From assembly GCA_013041745.1 (NCBI GenBank), contig JABDRN010000019.1, forward strand, positions 1 through 64,000: a stretch of DNA of 64,000 nucleotides. The letters run 5' to 3'. Positions 56,041 through 64,000 of this stretch are shown here, one piece after another. This stretch comes from Gammaproteobacteria bacterium. Its GTDB lineage: Bacteria; Pseudomonadota; Gammaproteobacteria; SZUA-229. How positions within the stretch are numbered: position 1 is the first letter of the stretch; each line of letters starts with the position of its first letter. Both the position numbers and the translations under genes were made by a program. The notes under the pieces are model-generated. The model searched no databases and was not told the DNA's origin. It saw only the letters and a list, made by a program, of their open reading frames with translations.

Positions 56041-56241
56041 TTATTTTTCATCCTCATAAACTGACATGATCTCGATGAGTTCATCGATTATCATGCTTAT
56101 CTCGGTTTTCGAGAAACCTGACAGTTCTTCGATGTCATGGCCTTTTTCAGCTTTTTCCAGTAATTCATTCACCTGTGTGCAGCCCAGCTGGCAGAGCGAT
56201 TCGATTTTATTGACGGCTTTCTTGGAGAGATCTGGATTCAT
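56041..56241 (-). CDS. Small uncharacterised helical protein downstream of zapE
   Basis: The 66-residue protein is helical and acidic (INKIESLCQLGCTQVNELLEKAEKG, FSKTEISMIIDELIEIM). Its start overlaps the zapE stop by four bases (ATGA), which supports it as a real co-translated gene. Function is not recognised. Confidence 0.75.
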   Translation of the reverse strand: MNPDLSKKAVNKIESLCQLGCTQVNELLEKAEKGHDIEELSGFSKTEISMIIDELIEIMSVYEDEK

Positions 56242-57353
56242 TTGAACGGGTTGTGTGATTGGCTCAGGTATTGATGAGAGCGCATTTCTATCAGTCTGCT
56301 GCTGGTCCTGTGAAAGGCAAATTCTAGCATATTTCCCCGGTATAGATTATTTGGCGCTGCATCCGCACTAACGATAAGCTTTACGTTTCGGTCGTAGAAT
56401 TCATCTATCAGGTAGATAAATCGACGTGCCTGGTCATCACTGTTTTCATCTAATACCGGGATGTTGCTGACGATGACAGTGTTATAACGCTGTGCCAGTT
56501 CGATGTAATCCTGGGCAGCGCGTGGCGAGGTACAGATAGATTTAAAATCGAACCAGACAACTTCATCGCTGCAGCTGACCGTTTCGATGTCCCGGCCGAG
56601 GATGCGAATCGTCATATTCTCGACGACTGGTGTAATCGCCAGCTCATGCATCCTCTGAGATATCTTGCTGTCGGTATCTTCGGTAATAGGAAAATAATAT
56701 ATATCGCTTAGTTCCAGCAGGGCGGTACGGTGATCGATGCCGCCATCGAGATGAAAGACTTCGGTATGCTGCTTGATAAGATCGATGGCGGGCAGGAATC
56801 GTTCGCGCTGAAGGCCGTTGAGGTAGAGGTCATCTGGAATACGGTTAGAGGTAGCGACCAGGCAGACATCGAGCCTGAACAGTGCTTGCAGCAGCTCACT
56901 CAATATCATGGCATCGGTGATGTTGGTAACGATGAATTCATCGATGCATAATAACCTGTAGTTTTTTGATAGTTCGCGGGCGATCAGTTGTAGAGGGTCT
57001 TTTTGTTTCTTCCCCGAGCTGCTCAAGGTATCCAGTTTTTCATGTATGTCGAGCATGAAATGATGAAAGTGGATACGTTTCTTTTCTTTTATCGCCAGTT
57101 CTTCATAGAACAGGTTCATCAGCCAGGTCTTGCCACGGCCGACCCCGCCCCACATATACAGGCCTTTGACTGGTCTCGTATGATGTATGCTGAAGGGTAA
57201 GAGCCCCACTAAAAGATTGAAAACAGACCTGCTGTCAGACTTTAGCAGTGCTTCACTCAGTGCCTCGAGTTTGATGATGGCTTGCTGCTGAACCTCGTCA
57301 TGCACCATGTCGGGTTGATTTAGTGAGGACTGGTAGTGCTCGGTTAAAGACAT
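56238..57353 (-). CDS. zapE: ZapE/AFG1-type AAA ATPase
   Basis: The 371-residue protein has Walker A GGVGRGKTWLMNLF near residue 68-81, and Walker B LLCIDEF near 134-140, followed by VTNITDAMILSELLQALF. ZapE acts on the constricting Z-ring under stress in E. coli; mitochondrial AFG1/LACE1 is related. The C-terminal Arg-finger region RRFIYLIDEFYD fits the family. It runs with a 4-base overlap into the small gene at 56041. Confidence 0.95.
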   Translation of the reverse strand: MSLTEHYQSSLNQPDMVHDEVQQQAIIKLEALSEALLKSDSRSVFNLLVGLLPFSIHHTRPVKGLYMWGGVGRGKTWLMNLFYEELAIKEKKRIHFHHFMLDIHEKLDTLSSSGKKQKDPLQLIARELSKNYRLLCIDEFIVTNITDAMILSELLQALFRLDVCLVATSNRIPDDLYLNGLQRERFLPAIDLIKQHTEVFHLDGGIDHRTALLELSDIYYFPITEDTDSKISQRMHELAITPVVENMTIRILGRDIETVSCSDEVVWFDFKSICTSPRAAQDYIELAQRYNTVIVSNIPVLDENSDDQARRFIYLIDEFYDRNVKLIVSADAAPNNLYRGNMLEFAFHRTSSRLIEMRSHQYLSQSHNPFK

Positions 57354-57453
57354 GGGTCGGGGTTATCGAGTAAGTTGCGGGACATCGGGTTGCAGAGCAT
57401 GTTGTTATTATTATGAACGATTTATGAATTCTATAATAAAAACATTGTTTTCG

Positions 57454-57482
57454 TTGTCGCTATCTGCCGATTTTGCTAGAAT
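57454..57482 (+). promoter_or_regulatory. Predicted pyrG promoter
   Basis: TTGTCG (57454-57459) and TAGAAT (57477-57482) are 17 bases apart, and the -10 is preceded by TGC, an extended -10. Transcription would begin near 57489, leaving a leader of about 124 bases. The intergenic region 57354-57612 holds no gene. This is a motif call only. Confidence 0.55.
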
Positions 57483-57594
57483 TACCTCCCGAGCAGATGC
57501 AGCTGATGTAGCCACGAAAAAATTGTTCGGGTCACGTCTCTTTCTTCTTTCTCAATATGCCTTAAACCAGCATTTCTATACCTAATTTATTTGA

Positions 57595-59280
<1,686 letters not shown>

Positions 59281-59399
59281 TGAACAGTATTATAAAGAAT
59301 GGCTGAGAAGACTATTGCGACCAGTGGCCGAGATTTTATATCTTGATCTTTCACTCTCTCACCGGTCGAAAAGATAGATTAAAAATAGGAAAAGATTGA

Positions 59400-60233
59400 A
59401 TGATACTCTGTGACTTTGAAGTTGGACTAGATAAGCCGTTATTCCTCATAGCGGGTCCCTGTGTCATCGAAAGTGAACAGATGGCGATGGACACATCTAC
59501 CCAGCTCAAAGAGATAACAGACAGGCTCGGTATACCTTTCATCTATAAATCATCATTTGATAAGGCGAACCGTTCATCCGGCGCCAGCTTTCGCGGTCCT
59601 GGTCTGGAAGAGGGTCTGCGCATATTGCAGAAGGTAAAAGATGATGTCGGTGTACCGGTATTGACCGATGTACATGAAGACACGCCGATGGATGAAGTGG
59701 CTTCTGTGGTAGACGTATTACAGACTCCTGCCTTCCTGTGTCGTCAGACGAACTTTATATTAAAAGTCGCGAATACCGGTAAGCCGGTTAATATCAAGAA
59801 AGGCCAGTTCCTGGCGCCGGGTGACATGAAGAACGTCATCGATAAAGCACGGTCCACCGGCAATCAGAATATCATGGCTTGTGAGCGCGGCGTTTCCTTC
59901 GGCTATAACAACCTGGTCTCTGATATGCGCTCACTGGCGATCATGCGTGAGAGCGACTGTCCAGTGGTCTTTGATGGAACACACTCTGTGCAGCTGCCCG
60001 GTGGCCAGGGCACCTCGTCTGGTGGTCAGCGTGAACATATACCTGTGCTGGCCCGTGCTGCAGTGGCGGCAGGTATTTCGGGTCTGTTCATGGAAACGCA
60101 TCCTGATCCGGCAAATGCTTTGAGTGACGGACCAAATGCCTGGCCGTTACAGAAGATGGAGTCGCTACTGGCGGTTTTGCAGCAGATCGATGCTACGGTA
60201 AAAAATAACACGATGCATGAACTGGAGTTGTGA
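59400..60233 (+). CDS. kdsA: 3-deoxy-8-phosphooctulonate synthase (Kdo8P synthase)
   Basis: KdsA condenses phosphoenolpyruvate and arabinose-5-phosphate to form Kdo-8-phosphate for the inner core. The 277-residue protein has [26 protein letters not shown] near residue 47-72. Its metal-site region reads [11 protein letters not shown] with Cys21, where E. coli has Asn, suggesting the metal-dependent class II type; [11 protein letters not shown] gives the late Asp. ATG 59400 has AGGA at good spacing. A 119-base gap separates it from pyrG. Confidence 0.95.
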   Translation: MILCDFEVGLDKPLFLIAGPCVIESEQMAMDTSTQLKEITDRLGIPFIYKSSFDKANRSSGASFRGPGLEEGLRILQKVKDDVGVPVLTDVHEDTPMDEVASVVDVLQTPAFLCRQTNFILKVANTGKPVNIKKGQFLAPGDMKNVIDKARSTGNQNIMACERGVSFGYNNLVSDMRSLAIMRESDCPVVFDGTHSVQLPGGQGTSSGGQREHIPVLARAAVAAGISGLFMETHPDPANALSDGPNAWPLQKMESLLAVLQQIDATVKNNTMHELEL

Positions 60234-60282
60234 TCGCACGCTCGGGTTGTTCGCATCCGTACTTACTCAATTTAAAAATTAA

Positions 60283-61581
<1,299 letters not shown>

Positions 61582-61611
61582 GCCGGTCACTCTTGACCGT
61601 TACCGGCATCA

Positions 61612-61908
61612 GTGAAAATTATCGCTCTTGTATTACTGGCGTTACTGATCTGGCTGCAATACAAGATATGGCTGCTGGATGGCGGTATACCTGAGGTCAT
61701 TCAGCTGCAACAGGATGTGGGCCAGGTAGAGGTAGAAGTGCAACAGCTGCGGGAGCGCAACCTGTCACTCGATGCAGAAGTGAAAGACCTGAAAAAAGGC
61801 CTCGACGCGATCGAAGAGCGAGCTCGCAGCGAGATGGGCATGATCAAGAAAGGTGAGATTTATTTCCAGGTAATCGAAACGGAAAAACAACAATCGCCAG
61901 ATGAATAG
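61612..61908 (+). CDS. ftsB: Cell division protein FtsB
   Basis: FtsB is a small bitopic divisome protein that pairs with FtsL and FtsQ. The 98-residue protein has an N-terminal membrane helix (IIALVLLALLIWLQYKIW) and a coiled-coil region (VIQLQQDVGQVEVEVQQLRERNLSLDAEVKDL). The GEIYFQVIE motif near residue 80 is characteristic. The start is a GTG, 30 bases after eno. It lies upstream of ispD as in other gammaproteobacteria. Confidence 0.94.
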   Translation: MKIIALVLLALLIWLQYKIWLLDGGIPEVIQLQQDVGQVEVEVQQLRERNLSLDAEVKDLKKGLDAIEERARSEMGMIKKGEIYFQVIETEKQQSPDE

Positions 61909-62002
61909 CATCAATAACCGCAAATCTATCAGTACCAGTGATCATGCTCTTATCAGATAAAGTCATTTTTCCTTTGGGCTTATTAATCATCGAGATCACA
62001 CA

Positions 62003-62716
62003 ATGAAGCATGCGATCTGGGCTATCGTACCGGCAGCTGGAATCGGTAAGCGCATGCAGTCTGATGTCCCCAAGCAATACCTGTCTATAAACGGACGAGC
62101 CGTTCTCGAATATACGGTCAATACCTTACTCCATAATAATAATATCACTGGACTGGTAATCGCTTTACAGCAAGGTGATACTTACTGGCCGAATATCAGA
62201 ATAGATTCTGAGAAGCCGGTATTAGTGGCGCCCGGTGGTAAAGAGCGCTCGGATTCAGTACTTAACGCATTAACTGAACTCACCCGCTATGAGCATTTTG
62301 ATGCCGATAACGACTGGGTCATGGTGCATGATGCTGTGCGCTGTTGCCTGCGACAGGGCGATATCGACAGACTGGTCTCGCAAGTTGCTGACGATGACAA
62401 TGGTGGCCTGCTGGCACTGCCGGTGCGCGATACCATGAAAAGACAGGCTGCCGGCAGTACACCTTCGGCGGTGTCAGCCACAGTCGATCGGGAAAATCTC
62501 TGGCATGCGCTCACACCCCAGTATTTTCCGGCGAAAAGCCTTAAGAAAGCCCTGGAAACTGCCAGCATTAACGGCCAGAGCATCACCGATGAGTCTTCAG
62601 CGATGGAGCTTGCGGGATTCTCACCGATACTGGTTCAGGGGCACGAAGATAATATCAAGATCACACGCCCGGATGATCTGCGCCTGGCTGGCCTTTACCT
62701 GCGAACTCAGCAATAG
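62003..62716 (+). CDS. ispD: 2-C-methyl-D-erythritol 4-phosphate cytidylyltransferase
   Basis: IspD attaches CMP to methylerythritol 4-phosphate in the MEP pathway. The 237-residue protein has the nucleotide-binding motif PAAGIGKRMQSDVPKQYL near residue 10-27 and VHDAVRCCLRQGDID near 108-122. It follows ftsB by 94 bases and precedes ispF, its usual partner. Confidence 0.96.
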   Translation: MKHAIWAIVPAAGIGKRMQSDVPKQYLSINGRAVLEYTVNTLLHNNNITGLVIALQQGDTYWPNIRIDSEKPVLVAPGGKERSDSVLNALTELTRYEHFDADNDWVMVHDAVRCCLRQGDIDRLVSQVADDDNGGLLALPVRDTMKRQAAGSTPSAVSATVDRENLWHALTPQYFPAKSLKKALETASINGQSITDESSAMELAGFSPILVQGHEDNIKITRPDDLRLAGLYLRTQQ

Positions 62717-62780
62717 TAGAAATGGTAGAGCCGATGGTTTTCATGTTTCTCCCGACAGATAGAATAAATAGAGGAAAGCG

Positions 62781-63293
62781 ATGAATAATGAAAATGATGC
62801 CCGCTTACCGCCATATCGTATAGGTCATGGCTATGATGTTCACCGATTTGGTGAAGGTGATCACATCGTCCTGGGTGGAGTGAAGATCCCGTATCAATAT
62901 GGCTTCATCGCGCACTCTGACGGTGATGTTTTGATACATGCAATATGTGATGCCATGCTCGGTGCTATTGCGGCGGGTGACATCGGCCAGCACTTTCCTG
63001 ATACAGATGCCAGGTATAAAGATATCGAGAGTAGTGTGTTGCTCGATAATACCTTTCAACTATTAAAACATGATGGCTATGATGTGGTTAATATCGACTG
63101 CACCATTATTGCGCAATCACCGAAAATGTCGCCGCATATTTCTGCGATGTCACAAAACCTTTGTGCTGTTTTAAACATCGCACCAACACAAATCAATATT
63201 AAAGCAACGACAACTGAGAGTTTGGGCTTCGCCGGAAGGGAAGAAGGAATAGCAGTACATGCTGTTGTAATGCTTTACAGAATGTCTGGTTAA
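62781..63293 (+). CDS. ispF: 2-C-methyl-D-erythritol 2,4-cyclodiphosphate synthase
   Basis: IspF cyclises the CDP-ME phosphate intermediate with release of CMP. The 170-residue protein has GHGYDVHRF with the metal-binding Asp and His, HSDGDVLIHAICDAMLGA, GDIGQHFPDTD and ATTTESLGFAGREEGIA. There is a GAGGAAAG site at good spacing before ATG 62781. It ends the pyrG-to-ispF run; the next 266 bases (63294-63559) have no gene. Confidence 0.97.
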   Translation: MNNENDARLPPYRIGHGYDVHRFGEGDHIVLGGVKIPYQYGFIAHSDGDVLIHAICDAMLGAIAAGDIGQHFPDTDARYKDIESSVLLDNTFQLLKHDGYDVVNIDCTIIAQSPKMSPHISAMSQNLCAVLNIAPTQINIKATTTESLGFAGREEGIAVHAVVMLYRMSG

Positions 63294-63464
63294 TTGACTA
63301 AAATCACGTTTATTCCTTTATTTATAGTAATAAATGAATTTTTTTTACAAAAAACTATTTACTTTGTTTGATTTAAGTTATAAAACATCATCACGATTTT
63401 TATACATGCTGTTGAGTGTGTAAAAATTTACAAATGGTATCCCGATATACTAAACAAATATCTC

Positions 63465-63507
63465 TTAGAGATGGTGGCTAAAGACGAGAGTCCCGATCTA
63501 CCTCTAA
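63465..63507 (+). promoter_or_regulatory. Possible leader hairpin before the HU-like gene
   Basis: TTAGAG (63465-63470) can pair with CTCTAA (63502-63507), closing a 31-base loop that contains a small GAC/GTC stem. It lies about 55 bases before the HU-like ATG. The only promoter-like matches nearby (for example TTGAGT at 63412 with TGGTAT at 63435, 17 bases apart) are weak. Function is unknown. Confidence 0.3.
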
Positions 63508-63560
63508 AAACAACTTAAGCAATTTAATAATAAACTTCAATCATCAAAGGGCAACATATA

Positions 63561-63974
63561 ATGGTACCTGCAAAAAAGAAAGCTGTTAAAAAGAAGGCTG
63601 TAAAAAAGAAAGCTGTAAAAAAGAAAGCAGTAGCACCTGCTAAAAAAATCAAAGCAATCAAAGATGCTTACACTAAGTCTGCACTGTACGCGCACATCTC
63701 CGAAGACACGGGACTGGCACGTAAAGATGTAGCAAAAGTTTTCGATTCACTGAACGAGGTAATCGAAGGCCACATCAAGAGCCGTGGTGCCGGGGAGTTT
63801 AAAGTACCTGGTTTAATGAAAATCAAGGTTAATAAGAAGCCTGCAACTAAAGCCAGAAAAGGCGTACCTAACCCATTCCGTCCAGGCGAGTTGATGGATG
63901 TCGCTGCCAAGCCAGCACGTAAGGTCGTTAAAGTTCTGCCGTTGAAGGCACTGAAAGATATGGCTGCCAGCTAA
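63561..63974 (+). CDS. HU-family DNA-binding protein with Lys/Ala-rich N-terminal tail
   Basis: The 137-residue protein has a low-complexity N-terminus, MVPAKKKAVKKKAVKKKA..., with four KKKAV units encoded by four 15-base tandem copies (63573-63632). A HU-like fold follows (KSALYAHISEDTGLARKDV, then GAGEFKVPGLMKIKV, and the ARKGVPNPFRPGE arm that normally inserts in the minor groove). HU proteins bend and compact DNA. The extra tail would add DNA or RNA affinity. Tails like this are known in some HU proteins, commonly at one end. The repeat resembles the RpsB tail in this window. Confidence 0.92.
   Translation: MVPAKKKAVKKKAVKKKAVKKKAVAPAKKIKAIKDAYTKSALYAHISEDTGLARKDVAKVFDSLNEVIEGHIKSRGAGEFKVPGLMKIKVNKKPATKARKGVPNPFRPGELMDVAAKPARKVVKVLPLKALKDMAAS
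63573..63632 (+). repeat. Four tandem 15-base repeats encoding KKKAV
   Basis: Four consecutive 15-base units, AAAAAGAARGCWGTW in consensus, encode the Lys-Lys-Lys-Ala-Val tail of the HU-like gene. Differences between units are nearly all at third codon positions (for example AAA/AAG, GCT/GCA, GTT/GTA). The number of units may vary between strains by slippage. Confidence 0.85.
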
Positions 63975-64000
63975 CGGTAAGCTATAAATAAAAGCTATAG

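Overview
The window looks like chromosomal core sequence from a Gammaproteobacterium of moderate GC content. The evidence is gene content and order: map divergent from rpsB-tsf-pyrH-frr-uppS-cdsA-dxr-rseP-bamA-skp-lpxD-fabZ-lpxA, and pyrG-kdsA-eno-ftsB-ispD-ispF. GlnD, HrpB, YggX, ZapE and Kdo/lipid A genes support a Gram-negative gammaproteobacterium. The genus cannot be fixed from the sequence alone. No phage, insertion sequence, integrase or CRISPR array is visible.

Layout. 1-7.5 kb (minus strand): tRNA-Arg(CCT) with its promoter, a two-RCK potassium-channel-like protein with a small membrane partner, a frameshifted small gene, and dapE-glnD-map. 7.5-20.7 kb (plus strand): the translation/isoprenoid/envelope super-operon. 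Its RpsB carries a histone-H1-like Lys/Ala tail of about 106 residues. 20.7-21.5 kb: a gene-free composite repeat island where lpxB would often lie. It holds two inverted copies of a hairpin element, a long palindrome, and hexamer and tetramer microsatellites.

21.5-30.6 kb: small conserved proteins, a TPMT-type methyltransferase, a PreP-type peptidase, a DsrE-like / formyltransferase-fold / radical SAM / YggX series, an ATP-grasp ligase and an A-type Fe-S carrier. 30.8-33.3 kb: a two-gene cyclic-di-GMP module, a variant HD-GYP followed by degenerate GGDEF-EAL. 33.3-39.7 kb: an RND pump with its adaptor lipoprotein, then a divergent Atm1-type ABC exporter with an S4 protein.

39.8-57.4 kb: a mosaic of DNA repair (Mpg, AlkD, HhH), HrpB, YihY, FHA, YebC, GDPD, VTT-domain, DASS transporter, YlqF and ZapE genes, with several small uncharacterised proteins. 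57.5-63.3 kb: pyrG, kdsA, eno, ftsB, ispD, ispF. 63.5-64 kb: an HU-family protein with a Lys-rich N-terminal tail that resembles the RpsB tail.

Functionally, the window couples protein synthesis, isoprenoid precursors (Dxr, IspD, IspF feeding UppS), outer-membrane assembly (BamA, Skp, RseP) and lipid A/Kdo synthesis (LpxD, FabZ, LpxA, KdsA). I found no convincing complete new multigene system. The best leads are the repeat island, the lysine-rich tails on RpsB and HU, the rpsB leader hairpin, and the DsrE/formyltransferase/radical SAM neighbourhood.
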